The notes beneath the pieces were generated by a model. It was not told the DNA's origin and searched no databases. It saw only the letters and a list, made by a program, of their open reading frames with translations. Below, one piece after another: positions 52,205 through 60,996 of a stretch of DNA of 64,000 nt. Origin of the DNA: Maccoyibacter intestinihominis (lineage in GTDB: Bacteria > Bacillota > Clostridia > Lachnospirales > Lachnospiraceae); contig NZ_JBBMEX010000003.1 in assembly GCF_040096355.1 (NCBI RefSeq), positions 62,001 to 126,000 on the forward strand, read 5' to 3'. Both the position numbers and the translations under genes were made by a program. Numbering within the stretch: position 1 is the stretch's first letter; each line of letters begins with the position of its first letter.

Positions 52205-52400
52205 GGTCGGCAACGAAGTCCGGCAACGGGCTTCAAAAGACCTTGCAAACAATCTCAATCTGGCGTTGATTACTATTTATACTTTTCTTTTATTTTTCTG
52301 TTGTTTTGGTTGTCAGAGAGGGAAAAAGCCCGGAAATAAGGGATTTTCCCCGGCAACCGGCTCGGCAACGGGATAGCAACGAAGTCGGCAACGGGCTGTC
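52205..52400. repeat. Iteron-like CGGCAACG repeats
   Basis: Six copies of GGCAACG or a close variant: 52208, 52221, 52351, 52363, 52375 and 52385 (starts approximate). The compound GCAACGAAGTC-CGGCAACGGGCT occurs at both ends of the cluster. Between them is AT-rich DNA (TTTATACTTTTCTTTTATTT). This resembles a plasmid-type origin next to primase/helicase genes. Confidence 0.55.
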
Positions 52401-52404
52401 ATTT

Positions 52405-53799
52405 TCAGAATGGAAGCTCCATCTGCTCTGTGACCTCCACAAAACCGTCCATAGATTTTTCGGGCGGGTTGTCGGTGTCCGTTGCCGGGATTTCACGCTC
52501 CCAGCCCTTTTGTCTGCCGTATTCCGCAAACATCCTCGGATTGGAAAAGTAGTTCCACCCGGTAATGCACTGGTTCATTATCTCGTTGATTTCCCGGATT
52601 TCCCATTGCTTCGGCTCATCAAAGGTGTGGTTTAAGGCTTCCTTGTAGAGCTGCTTGGAGCAGACCGTTTCCCCGGTGTACTTATCAAGGTAAGCCTGTA
52701 TCATCCCGGCTTTGGTGTCCTCCGGCATAAAATCCCGCTGGTGTTCTTTGAGATACCGCTGCATGGCTGGGCTGAATGACAGCTTGAACATGCCGCTTCG
52801 GTAAATCTCCATTGCTTCCGCCCACATCTGGCTGATATAGGCTCTGGAAGCGGCTTCGTCCTCCAAAATGTGAACCTCGGCTTGCTCCGGGTACACCATG
52901 ACCGGGATAAATCGGCGGTTGCCGGAACGGTCAAGGGGGAGAAAGTCAAGGGCGTTGGAAGTGCCGCCGAACACGCATTGACGGGGGCGGTCTGCCGGGT
53001 GAGTTTCATAGGGAATTTTGTAAACCTCTTTCTGGCGGCTTAGAAAGGACTTGATTTCCTCAATGCTCTTGGCATTGGCGGTTGCCATCATTTCCGACAT
53101 TTCAATTATCCAGTGACCTTGCAGCTTGCGGTACACGTTATCATCGTCCAGCTTCCGCAAATCATCGGAAAACCACTCGTCCCGGACTGCCAGCAGCCGG
53201 AAGAAGGTGGATTTGCCAGCCCCCTGACCGCCTACCAGACACAGCATGATTTCAAACTTGCTTCCGGGCTTAAATGCCCTTGTAATCGCCCCCAGCATGA
53301 ACAGCTTCAAGGCTTCATAGGTGTAATCGTCCACATCAGCTCCCAGAAAGTGCCGCAGACAGAAGCGGATGCGCTCAGTCCCGTCCCATGCAAGGCTGTT
53401 CAGAAAATCCCGGATGGGGTGGTACTTATTCTCATTCGCCACAATCCCGATGGCGGTTTCAATCTTTTTCTCACTGGTAAGCCCGTAGGTTTCCTCCAGA
53501 TAGAGAAGCAGATACTTCATGTCCGTATCGGTCAGGGCTGTGCTTTCTCTGTGAAAACCGATGGGCTTTATGATGTCCTTGCGGTCGGTCAGGATGTTGT
53601 AGGCGATTGCCCCGGCAAGCACAGGGTCACGCTGGAATACGGTCAGGCAGTTCCGTATGCTCTGGCGGACGCCGCCTTTCTCGGTGGTTTCCAGAGTTGC
53701 CTTTACTTCCTCAACGCTCTGGGGCGGCTGCATGGCGTTCATGGTGTTTTTTAGTTCTTGCTGCGTCTGCGGCTGCAAGCTCTGCCATTCGCTGTTCAA
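52405..53799 (-). CDS. VirE-like (virulence-associated protein E) helicase/ATPase
   Basis: 464 residues with Walker A VGGQGAGKSTFFR, then IIEMSEMMATANAKSIEEIKSFLSRQKEVYKIPYE and RQCVFGGTSNALDFLPLDRSGNRRFIPV, the PF05272 pattern. It works with primase-type proteins in replication of mobile elements. TTG 53799 overlaps the CHC2 gene by 89 bases, so the two are coupled. Confidence 0.88.
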   Translation of the reverse strand: MNSEWQSLQPQTQQELKNTMNAMQPPQSVEEVKATLETTEKGGVRQSIRNCLTVFQRDPVLAGAIAYNILTDRKDIIKPIGFHRESTALTDTDMKYLLLYLEETYGLTSEKKIETAIGIVANENKYHPIRDFLNSLAWDGTERIRFCLRHFLGADVDDYTYEALKLFMLGAITRAFKPGSKFEIMLCLVGGQGAGKSTFFRLLAVRDEWFSDDLRKLDDDNVYRKLQGHWIIEMSEMMATANAKSIEEIKSFLSRQKEVYKIPYETHPADRPRQCVFGGTSNALDFLPLDRSGNRRFIPVMVYPEQAEVHILEDEAASRAYISQMWAEAMEIYRSGMFKLSFSPAMQRYLKEHQRDFMPEDTKAGMIQAYLDKYTGETVCSKQLYKEALNHTFDEPKQWEIREINEIMNQCITGWNYFSNPRMFAEYGRQKGWEREIPATDTDNPPEKSMDGFVEVTEQMELPF

Positions 53800-54355
53800 G
53801 CTGTATCACATCCTTTCCGTAGTCCATAATCAAAACCGCTTTTTCCTCTGTCTCCCCGAACAGCAGCACATCCAGCAGATATTCCACATGGGCTTGCTTC
53901 TGCAAGGCTTCCACGAACCGGGGATGAAACGCTTCCTCCGGGGAGTGCGGGGCATAGTCGGTTTTCCATACCCGTAAGAGGTGTAGATAATCGGCAAGGA
54001 CACGGAAGCAATGTGCCTTTGCTTCCCGGAACTGTTCTTCCGGGGATTTCTGCCGGGGCTTGGGCTTCCTTGCCCTGCCCGGTGGCTTCCAGTCCTCATA
54101 GGCAAGCCCGAAGTCACTCGCCAACTGTGCGGCGGCTTCCTTTTTCCCCAGCCCGTACAGGGCAGCTACAAAATCAATCACATCCCCATCTGCACCACAT
54201 CCGAAGCAGTGGAAACGCTTGTCCAGCTTCATGCTGGGGGTCTTATCGTTGTGGAACGGGCAGCAAGCCATCCCGTTTCTGTTTACCCGGATTCCGTAAT
54301 GCTCCGCAGCCTGTCTTGTCGTAACGGACTGCTTCACAGCTTCAAATACATTCAA
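53711..54355 (-). CDS. CHC2 zinc-finger primase-type protein
   Basis: 214 residues. The N-terminal zinc finger is CCPFHNDKTPSMKLDKRFHCFGCGADGDVIDFVAALY, as in DnaG primases. No TOPRIM catalytic domain follows, so the VirE-like partner may complete it. TTG 54355 lies 6 bases after AAGGAGG. Likely replication initiation for Layer 3. Confidence 0.85.
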   Translation of the reverse strand: MNVFEAVKQSVTTRQAAEHYGIRVNRNGMACCPFHNDKTPSMKLDKRFHCFGCGADGDVIDFVAALYGLGKKEAAAQLASDFGLAYEDWKPPGRARKPKPRQKSPEEQFREAKAHCFRVLADYLHLLRVWKTDYAPHSPEEAFHPRFVEALQKQAHVEYLLDVLLFGETEEKAVLIMDYGKDVIQLEQRMAELAAADAARTKKHHERHAAAPER

Positions 54356-54421
54356 ATCAATTCCTCCTTGTAAAAAAGAAAAGGCACTTATCATTCTCAA
54401 TCTGAAAATGGCAAGTGCCTG

Positions 54422-56002
54422 TTAAAGTTCCATATCCTGTTGTTTGTGTTTCGTCTGTGCCGGGACAGTTCTTTGTGCTTTTTTCTCGTCCGCCTTATCC
54501 TGCAAGACTTCTTTGAGGGGCTGCTTCTTGGGCGGCTCTTTGCTTTCTTCTGTGCCGGGGGTGGCTTTCCGTACCCAGTAGCGGATGTCCCGCAGCTTCT
54601 TCAAATCCTCCTGTACCTCGGTCAACGGTATTTTCAGGGCTGCAATTTCTTCCAGAAGCGTTTCCTGCTCCTCTTGCAGTTCCTTTTGGGTGCTGTCCTT
54701 ATCGTCCGGGTGCTTGGCAAGGTAGGCGGCGGCTTTCGCATACCGGGCAACCTCCGGGTGTTCCTGTTTGAATTTCTCCTTTGTTTTCTTGAAAAATATC
54801 TTCTGGTACTTCTCATAGACAGGCTTACATTCCTTGCAGTCTGTCCGGCTGGCAAGAAGCCTGTCAATCACTTTGCTTCGGGCTTCCTTTGGCTTCATCT
54901 GATTGCGGTAATCGGCGGCTGATTTCCCGGAAGATTCCAGAAACGCTTCTAAGTCCTCCACAGTGGAAAGCCCCTTTTGCCGGAGATAGGACAGGGCTTC
55001 GCTGACTGCCTTTAAGTCCTGTGAAGTCCCCCGGTTCTGTCCAGCCCTCGTCCAGCTTTTTCGTTCTTCCTTTCGTATCTCCATATATTTCATCAGCAGG
55101 TTGGGGAGAAGCGTTGCTTCCTCCGCCGCTTTTTGTGCAAGCAGCTCTTTCCGTTTTTCGCCCAGCTCGGCAATCCAGCCCTTGAGGTTGTGGATGAGCT
55201 GCCGGATGGACTTCATCAGGCTGTTGGCGGCTCTGATTTCCCGGTTCAGGTTTCCGATATTCGTCTGGATACCTCGCTTTTCCATCTGCCGGACAGCAGC
55301 TCCCTCATGGACAGTAGGGACTATATCAAGCCCCTGTCTGGCATAGGAACGCAAGTCCACACGCTCCGGGCGGTCATTGGCTTCCAGATAGCGGTTCTGG
55401 ATGACCTCCCATTCATGCCGCCAGATTTCACAATACTTCTGGTCGTTCCAGTCAACCGTATCCTCCTTGTGGCTTTTCCATCTGCCGGACGGAAGTTTGA
55501 TCCGTTCCCCATTCTCGTCAAGGTCATAAACCTTGCGGCTCTTGGGAAGCCATTTCCCATGTTCGTCCATTGCCCTCATAGTGAGCAGGACATGGGCGTG
55601 GGGATTGTGTCCCGGCGGATGGGGGTCATGGATTGCAAAATCAGCAATCATGCCTTTGGAAACAAACTGCTGCTGGCAGAACTCCCGGACAAGGACAGCG
55701 TACTGGTCAGGCGGTATCTCTCTGGGGATGGTAAGCACCCACCGCCTTGCAAGCTGGGAGTTCCATTGTTTCTCCACCGCTTCGGCGGCGTTCCATAGGG
55801 TATTGCGGTCTGCATATTTCTGTGGGGCATTTGCCGGGAGCAGGATTTCATTGTGGACGATACCACGCTTTTCCGGGTAGTGCTTCACTTGCTGGTCGTA
55901 TTCACAGAACAGCTTTTCGCCGCTTTGGTAAGCAGCGGCGGCAATCGCAGACTGCTGTTGGCTGCGCTGAACAATCGTGATTTCGTTGTGTGGACAGGGC
56001 AT
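54422..56002 (-). CDS. MobA/MobL-type (MOBQ) relaxase
   Basis: 526 residues. The N-terminal nuclease domain has AIAAAAYQSGEKLFCEYD (Tyr-containing motif), WNAAEAVEKQWNSQLARRW and the metal site DPHPPGHNPHAHVLLTMRA. A long coiled-coil C-terminal half follows. It nicks the Layer 3 oriT, probably at 57040-57051. Confidence 0.93.
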   Translation of the reverse strand: MPCPHNEITIVQRSQQQSAIAAAAYQSGEKLFCEYDQQVKHYPEKRGIVHNEILLPANAPQKYADRNTLWNAAEAVEKQWNSQLARRWVLTIPREIPPDQYAVLVREFCQQQFVSKGMIADFAIHDPHPPGHNPHAHVLLTMRAMDEHGKWLPKSRKVYDLDENGERIKLPSGRWKSHKEDTVDWNDQKYCEIWRHEWEVIQNRYLEANDRPERVDLRSYARQGLDIVPTVHEGAAVRQMEKRGIQTNIGNLNREIRAANSLMKSIRQLIHNLKGWIAELGEKRKELLAQKAAEEATLLPNLLMKYMEIRKEERKSWTRAGQNRGTSQDLKAVSEALSYLRQKGLSTVEDLEAFLESSGKSAADYRNQMKPKEARSKVIDRLLASRTDCKECKPVYEKYQKIFFKKTKEKFKQEHPEVARYAKAAAYLAKHPDDKDSTQKELQEEQETLLEEIAALKIPLTEVQEDLKKLRDIRYWVRKATPGTEESKEPPKKQPLKEVLQDKADEKKAQRTVPAQTKHKQQDMEL

Positions 56003-56197
56003 TTCGTGTTCCTCCTTTCTGTGATTGGTGGATGGGGTGGCGTTTTACCACCTCATTTTGGGCAGAAAAAAAGCAGGATACCTTTTTCAGATTTCCTGCT
56101 TGGTGTGCCGCTGTGTGGGCGGCGGGTATTAAGTTGTAAAAGTTCAGGACAAGTTGACCCGATGTGTGGGTGGCAAACTGGAACTGGTTAATTTATA

Positions 56198-56737
56198 TTA
56201 TTTATGAGCGGAAATGTAGTCAAGCACAATTTTCCACCCATTATTTTCACTGGCATATCCCCATAAAGGCTCTGTTAACTGTTCTAATTCTTCAATACAA
56301 TGACGAGTCTTTTTTACCATTTCTTTTCTTTTTTCGAGAGAGATTGAATTTAATTTTTTATTTGATACCTTAAACCTGTTATTTTGCAGAAAATTAACGG
56401 TGTCAATATAGTTATTATCATCAGTAAAAATTGTATCTTGGGGAAAACAGGATATAACCTTTTCAAATGCTGTTTTCAGGGTGAATAATCCTAAAGCATT
56501 TAATGCTTCTGGGATAAACGGAACTAATTTTACCTGTTCACAAATAATATACCACCAACCATCACATTGCCAATTCCCCACCATATTCATACAAATATGC
56601 AAGGTAAAAAGTTCAGGGGTCACTTTTTCTTTTATATCATCTAATGTCCCCAATTCCCATAATTTATCCGACAATTCAGCCAGTGTATTTTCATCTAAAC
56701 ATTTCACTCCGTTAAGGAGTTCCTGTAATGTAAGCAC
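56198..56737 (-). CDS. DUF4375 (DMP19-like) protein
   Basis: 179 residues: LHICMNMVGNWQCDGWWYIICEQ, LVPFIPEALNALGLFTLKTAFEKVISCFP. The arrangement of an acidic/aromatic helix and the YD/N-rich middle resembles DUF4375. AT-rich compared with neighbours, so it is probably a cargo gene acquired separately. Function unknown. Confidence 0.55.
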   Translation of the reverse strand: MLTLQELLNGVKCLDENTLAELSDKLWELGTLDDIKEKVTPELFTLHICMNMVGNWQCDGWWYIICEQVKLVPFIPEALNALGLFTLKTAFEKVISCFPQDTIFTDDNNYIDTVNFLQNNRFKVSNKKLNSISLEKRKEMVKKTRHCIEELEQLTEPLWGYASENNGWKIVLDYISAHK

Positions 56738-56739
56738 TG

Positions 56740-56880
56740 TTATTTCCTCCTCGCAATATAAAATTTCTCACAATCAACTTCCGCTTTGCTGTTAACTTCA
56801 TTATACTTTACCCGACCGTCAAAGTATAGAGAGATTTTGTAAAACTTGTCGGCTGGGAACAGCTTGCAGCGCAAGGTGTC
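56740..56880 (-). pseudogene. Remnant related to the small zinc-ribbon gene at 57686
   Basis: The frame reads FYKISLYFDGRVKYNEVNSKAEVDCEKFYIARRK and stops at 56740. It resembles YELSFYLNDRGRVTYNELCRKCQHGCKQSF encoded at 57686-57874 but has lost three of the four cysteines and a clear start. Probably a decayed duplicate. Confidence 0.45.
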
Positions 56881-57017
56881 CCCAGATGGCAAGTCCACAA
56901 AAGGGTAGCTGGCGGCAGCCAGCGCAGGGGAAGCGTAGCGTCCCCTGTTTGATTTGGAGCAGACCATGACTGCGGAAAATCACAGCCCTCCGGCGAGGAG
57001 CCTTCGGAGAACGCAAT

Positions 57018-57060
57018 GCACCAACCTCTGGGTGGTGTATAATTGCGCCCTTAGTAAACT
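57018..57060. other. Candidate origin of transfer (oriT) of Layer 3
   Basis: CACCAACC/GGGTGGTG is an inverted repeat just before TAATTGCGCCCT (57040-57051). That differs by one base from the RSF1010-type MOBQ nick region TAAGTGCGCCCT, and the hairpin-then-nick order is the same. A second small palindrome (CTTAGTAAACTAAG) follows. Confidence 0.62.
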
Positions 57061-57355
57061 AAGGGGTTTCTGGCTTCTTCCGTTCCAGCAGTTTTTTCAA
57101 TAGTTCCTGCGTGTCCTGTCTGTGAAAAATGAGTTTCAACAACACCATGACATCATCATCTGTCAGGCGTTCCGGCTCTTGCAGAAAACTTTCCAGCATA
57201 CCGCCACGAGTACAGAGCCGGTGCGTCCGTTCCTTTTGGGTAAGCTGCTTTAACTGGTGCTGCAATGCCTTTTCATCATTGATGGCTTTCCGCAGTTTCT
57301 TTTCGCTTTTCTCCAACTCCCGATTGAGTTTTTCCAGCTTTGAGGTATCAGGCAA
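57059..57355 (-). CDS. DUF3847 protein
   Basis: 98 residues: EKLNRELEKSEKKLRKAINDEKALQHQLKQLTQKERTHRLCTRGGMLE then EPERLTDDDVMVLLKLIF, the DUF3847 pattern common on mobilizable elements. Overlaps the RepA-like gene by 8 bases. Possibly a relaxosome accessory protein because it adjoins oriT. Confidence 0.75.
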   Translation of the reverse strand: MPDTSKLEKLNRELEKSEKKLRKAINDEKALQHQLKQLTQKERTHRLCTRGGMLESFLQEPERLTDDDVMVLLKLIFHRQDTQELLKKLLERKKPETP

Positions 57356-57689
57356 GGGCAGCGTCCTCCTTTCCCGGTATCAGCACATAAATCCTGTTTG
57401 GTTCTCCAACGCCCTGACGCACCCGCATGATAAGTCCGGCGGTTTCCAGTTCATTCAGAGAACGCTTGACCGTCATAGAGCTGCGGGACAGGACTGCGGC
57501 AATGGCTGTGACAGGGAAGCAGACAAACAGGATTCCGTTCTCGTCCTCCTGCCCATTGGAGAGCATAGCGTCCAGCATCCGGCAGTACATGACCTTTGCG
57601 GTGCTGCTGACTGGAAATCCTGTCAACGCTCTGGGAAAAGGCATACAGGGCGGCAATGGTGTGTCTATCGTCATAAATTCAAAATTCAT
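57348..57689 (-). CDS. Replication initiator A (RepA_N-like) winged-helix protein
   Basis: 113 residues: SSTAKVMYCRMLDAMLSNGQEDENGILFVCFPVTAIAAVLSRSSMTVKRSLNELETAGLIMRVRQG is the winged-helix of RepA_N-type initiators (YAxLxDR-like start). It is short compared with full plasmid RepA proteins. It may bind the iteron-like cluster at 52.2 kb. Confidence 0.75.
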   Translation of the reverse strand: MNFEFMTIDTPLPPCMPFPRALTGFPVSSTAKVMYCRMLDAMLSNGQEDENGILFVCFPVTAIAAVLSRSSMTVKRSLNELETAGLIMRVRQGVGEPNRIYVLIPGKEDAALA

Positions 57690-57874
57690 TCTGTGTGTTC
57701 CTCCTTTTTCTTTGCTCGTTTGGATAAATAACAGGGGCAGTCAATCACAACCGCCCGGAAGCTCTGCTTGCACCCATGCTGGCATTTCCGGCATAATTCG
57801 TTGTAAGTGACACGCCCCCGGTCATTGAGGTAAAAGGAAAGCTCATACTTCCTCTTTTTGCTCATTCTCGGCAT
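57686..57874 (-). CDS. Small zinc-ribbon protein
   Basis: 62 residues: KRKYELSFYLNDRGRVTYNELCRKCQHGCKQSFRAVVIDCPCYLSKRAKKK, with four or five cysteines and a basic tail. First gene of the rep-mob operon on the minus strand, overlapping the RepA-like gene (ATGA). Confidence 0.65.
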   Translation of the reverse strand: MPRMSKKRKYELSFYLNDRGRVTYNELCRKCQHGCKQSFRAVVIDCPCYLSKRAKKKEEHTE

Positions 57875-58281
57875 ATTGCGCTTCCTCCCGTTTTAGTGTA
57901 TGGTTTCGGGGCGATTTTCGGTAAAATTACAGCCATAGAGCCGCTTAAAATCTCCCGAAGTATCAGCGATAGGGTAGACTGTCCCCCTATCAGATTGTTG
58001 TGTTTCGGTATCATTTCGGTGTCAGTTCGCCAGTTCTCCCCGGTGTCGTTCCTCCCCTGAATCTCACAGCGGCGTATCGCTCCCTTTGGTACGCTCGTTT
58101 TGGTCAGGGTTCCTCCATATCCCTGCCAAAATTCATGGCGCTACATCGCCGGGGAAGCATATCCCACACAGGCTGGTCATTCGATTGGAATAATCCATCG
58201 ATGAACTACCTGTATCATAGAACATTTTTGTGCCCTGTGCCGTATGTCCACAAAGTAGGAATTAAGGGTAAAAATCAGAAA
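57875..58281. other. Intergenic region between divergent rep/mob and XRE genes
   Basis: No supported gene in about 400 bases. It should contain the promoter of the minus-strand rep/mob operon, but I see no single strong promoter on that strand. Confidence 0.4.
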
Positions 58282-58311
58282 TTTCCACGATTACGGAAAG
58301 TGTGATATAAT
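58282..58311 (+). promoter_or_regulatory. Promoter and operator of the Layer 3 XRE gene
   Basis: TTTCC (58282-58286) and GGAAA (58295-58299) form an inverted repeat directly before a TATAAT -10 box (58306-58311). A probable autoregulatory operator. Confidence 0.55.
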
Positions 58312-58357
58312 CCAGATAAGCGGCAGCAATGAAACCGTTGGAAAGGAGCGTGTGCCC

Positions 58358-59164
58358 ATGAAAGGAGCAACAAGCATACAGGAACGCCTTTGGGAACTCC
58401 GCAAGGACAAAGGCTTAAATCTGGAAGAACTATCAAAACTAACGGGTATTTCTAAATCAGCCCTTGGCAGTTATGAAAAAGAAGATTTTAAGGAAATCAA
58501 TCATGGCAACCTTATCACGCTGGCAGACTTCTATGGGGTTTCCGTCGATTATCTGCTGTGCCGGACAGAGAACAGGGAGCAGATCAACACGCCACTGACG
58601 GAGCTGCATTTGAACGATGAAATGGTTGCACTTCTGAAAAGCGGTCGGATCAACAACCGTCTGCTCTGCGAACTTGCCACCCATAAGGACTTTATCAAGT
58701 TTCTTGCGGACATTGAGATTTATGTGGATGGGATTGCCACCATGCAGATTCAAAACCTCAACACCCTTGTCGATACTGTCCGACATGAAATCATAGAACG
58801 GTATCGCCCTGGCGAAGATGACCCACATTTGAAAGTGCTGCAAGCCGCCCATATCAGTGATGATGAATATTTCAGCCACATGGTTCTGGATGACCTAAAC
58901 CTGATTATCCGGGATATTCGGGAAACCCATAAAAAGGATAGTGAGAGTGCGCCCCAGACCACTGTTGCCAATGAACTGAAAGAAAATCTGGAAGCGGTCG
59001 AAAATTTCAAGGGCAGCCGTTTGGAAAAACTGGCAGTGCTTTACTGCAAGCAGCTCGGTATCAACTATAAAAATCTGTCAGATGAAGAATTTCGCTGGCT
59101 TATTCGGATTCTCCAAAAATCAAAGAAAACGGGAACGCCTATCAACCAGAGGAAAAAACGGTAA
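58358..59164 (+). CDS. XRE-family regulator with long C-terminal domain
   Basis: 268 residues: a helix-turn-helix (LRKDKGLNLEELSKLTGISKSALGSYEKEDFKEINHGNLITLADFYGVSVDYLL), then a helical domain with TELHLNDEMVALLKSGRINNRLLCELATHKDFIKFLADIEIYVDG, frequent in Tn4451/Tn1549-type mobilizable elements. ATG 58358 follows AAAGGAG. Probable master repressor of Layer 3. Confidence 0.85.
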   Translation: MKGATSIQERLWELRKDKGLNLEELSKLTGISKSALGSYEKEDFKEINHGNLITLADFYGVSVDYLLCRTENREQINTPLTELHLNDEMVALLKSGRINNRLLCELATHKDFIKFLADIEIYVDGIATMQIQNLNTLVDTVRHEIIERYRPGEDDPHLKVLQAAHISDDEYFSHMVLDDLNLIIRDIRETHKKDSESAPQTTVANELKENLEAVENFKGSRLEKLAVLYCKQLGINYKNLSDEEFRWLIRILQKSKKTGTPINQRKKR

Positions 59165-59167
59165 AGG

Positions 59168-59213
59168 AAAACCGCTGTTGCATGGTTTGTTGGATTCCAT
59201 GTAGCAGCGGTTT
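59168..59213. terminator. Strong bidirectional hairpin terminator
   Basis: AAACCGCTG-TTGCATGG pairs with CCATG-TAGCAGCGGTTT around a short loop. It lies between the convergent XRE and DUF1835 genes. Confidence 0.8.
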
Positions 59214-59225
59214 GTGCTGTGGTTA

Positions 59226-60188
59226 TTACTTCATTCGTTTTCTTAATATTCGGCGATAATTTGTTTCTCCCTTTGGTGCGTCCTGTATAATTTCCAACAC
59301 ACCATCTTCAAGCATTTTATCAATGCGATTGGAAATCCATACATCACTAATTCCAAGTTGATATTTTCCTAAAACATTACCTATGACAATAGCCATTTTG
59401 AATTGCTCTGGCTGTTCCGCAATTTCACGAAGAATGAAACTATCATATATATCTTCTGAAACGCTTTGCAATTTACCATTTAACATTGCACGCAAAGGTG
59501 CATTTTCATTTTGAAGTTGATTCCATTTCATAGCACAAGCTGAAAGAAATACAGGATTAGCTTTCTCTTGTAGAGTTATATAGTTTCCCCATTCGCCAGG
59601 AGAGACCTCGCCCCATGCTATTTTGGATGTCATAGTATTTTCTTTTCCATATTCCCATGTAGGTAACTTAACCAAATAAATTGTTGTCTGGCAGTTTAAG
59701 GGTTGAAGTTGTTTCATAAGCCAATACATACCACAAAGCTCATCTGGATTATAGCTATACCAAATGCGAATTTCTTCCCCAGCTACATATCGTTCAATCA
59801 CTGAGGTCAATGTAGTTTTAATTTTCTGTATTTTTTCTTCAACCTGATAATCTAAATCCTCTACAAAGCAGACAGACAGCATTTTCTTGAAAACATTTTT
59901 CCGCTGTTCGCCAATTCCATTATCAGAAATATCTCCCACACTAAGAGCCATATCAAAACAATAAACATCACAGCTCTTGCCTCCCAATGGAATAGCATTC
60001 TCCCAAGCAATGCGTTCTTGTTCCTGTGCTTGAAGCTGTGCTTTTTTCATTTCATCTGAAGATGGAACACTCCCGTCTTCATGCCTCATAAATATTGAAA
60101 CAGCACTTCCTCTATACTTTCCCTTGCCGTAAGTTTGGGCAATTTTCAAACTTCCACAGGCACTTTCACCAAATACAATTTCAATCAT
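59226..60188 (-). CDS. DUF1835/DUF3658-type protein (cargo)
   Basis: 320 residues: MIEIVFGESACGSLKIAQ at the start and a GDISDNGIGEQRKNVF motif fit DUF1835. The C-terminal part (WISNRIDKMLEDGVLEII, YRRILRKRM) fits DUF3658, a winged-helix-like domain. AT-rich relative to the mobility genes. Biochemical role unknown. Ordinary chromosomes of Firmicutes carry homologues, so this is passenger DNA. Confidence 0.75.
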   Translation of the reverse strand: MIEIVFGESACGSLKIAQTYGKGKYRGSAVSIFMRHEDGSVPSSDEMKKAQLQAQEQERIAWENAIPLGGKSCDVYCFDMALSVGDISDNGIGEQRKNVFKKMLSVCFVEDLDYQVEEKIQKIKTTLTSVIERYVAGEEIRIWYSYNPDELCGMYWLMKQLQPLNCQTTIYLVKLPTWEYGKENTMTSKIAWGEVSPGEWGNYITLQEKANPVFLSACAMKWNQLQNENAPLRAMLNGKLQSVSEDIYDSFILREIAEQPEQFKMAIVIGNVLGKYQLGISDVWISNRIDKMLEDGVLEIIQDAPKGETNYRRILRKRMK

Positions 60189-60217
60189 CTTATATACCTC
60201 CGATTTAATTGCTCCCG

Positions 60218-60595
60218 TTATGAATAAATCATCTCATGCAAAACAATTTCTTCTGCCCGGTTATGAATGTTATTGCAACGCTGCACCCATTCCATTTGGT
60301 GGGTACGCTTCAATTCCTCGGTTACGCCCTCGGCAGTTTTCATCTGCTCCATGATGGTGTCTAACCGTTCCTGTGCCTGTTCGTTCAGGTCTGCAAGATA
60401 TGTCCACAATTCCCCGGTCAGTATCAATGTATTCAATCTGGCTGGGTGGACTTCCCTTAAATATTCCCGGTGCATCCGTCCGTACTTTCCGATAGGGCGG
60501 TGTTCCTCCGGCAGTTTCAAGTCCGGGATGTAATAATCTCCGACAAGGATATAATCAATTCCGTTTTCCGTTATTCTTGGTTTCAATTCGCTCAT
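60218..60595 (-). CDS. tnpV: TnpV-family transposon protein
   Basis: 125 residues: DYILVGDYYIPDLKLPEEHRPIGKYGRMHREYLREVHPARLNTLILTGELWTYLADLNEQAQ is the TnpV pattern known from Tn4451. It accompanies TnpX-type recombinases; its function is not established. Confidence 0.9.
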   Translation of the reverse strand: MSELKPRITENGIDYILVGDYYIPDLKLPEEHRPIGKYGRMHREYLREVHPARLNTLILTGELWTYLADLNEQAQERLDTIMEQMKTAEGVTEELKRTHQMEWVQRCNNIHNRAEEIVLHEMIYS

Positions 60596-60827
60596 GTTCC
60601 TTACCTCCTGTGGAAGCAGGCTCGTCTGGTACTAACTCAATCACATCGGTAATCTCACAATTCAGCGTTTCGCAGATACGGGCTAATGTATCCATGCTGA
60701 TGTGCTTTCCCTCTTTGCTCATGTTGGCAATCATATTTGTTGTCATACCAGCGGCAAGCCTTAAATCCTCTTTTCTCATATCACGCTCTAACAGTGTGTG
60801 CCAGAGTGGCTTATAGCTGATGTGCAT
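60555..60827 (-). CDS. Cro/CI-type (HTH-26) regulator
   Basis: 90 residues: YKPLWHTLLERDMRKEDLRLAAGMTTNMIANMSKEGKHISMDTLARICETLNCEITDVIEL, a single compact helix-turn-helix domain. Overlaps tnpV by 41 bases. A small regulator at the right end of Layer 3. Confidence 0.85.
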   Translation of the reverse strand: MHISYKPLWHTLLERDMRKEDLRLAAGMTTNMIANMSKEGKHISMDTLARICETLNCEITDVIELVPDEPASTGGKEHERIETKNNGKRN

Positions 60828-60856
60828 ATTGTTTTCCTGCCTTTCTATCTATACCA

Positions 60857-60874
60857 CCGGGGCGGCTGCCCCGG
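60857..60874. repeat. GC-rich hairpin at the right end of Layer 3
   Basis: CCGGGGC and GCCCCGG around GGCT, upstream of the Cro-type gene and 120 bases from the right junction. Possible recombinase or regulator site. Confidence 0.4.
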
Positions 60875-60996
60875 CAGGAACTTTTCTCTTATTATAGCAC
60901 CAATCTTGTGAAATCACAATTTATTCTTGTAGCCTGCCGCTGATACCGTCTGGATTGTGCTTTTCCTTTCGTTTTTTGTTCCAACTAATTAGCCAT

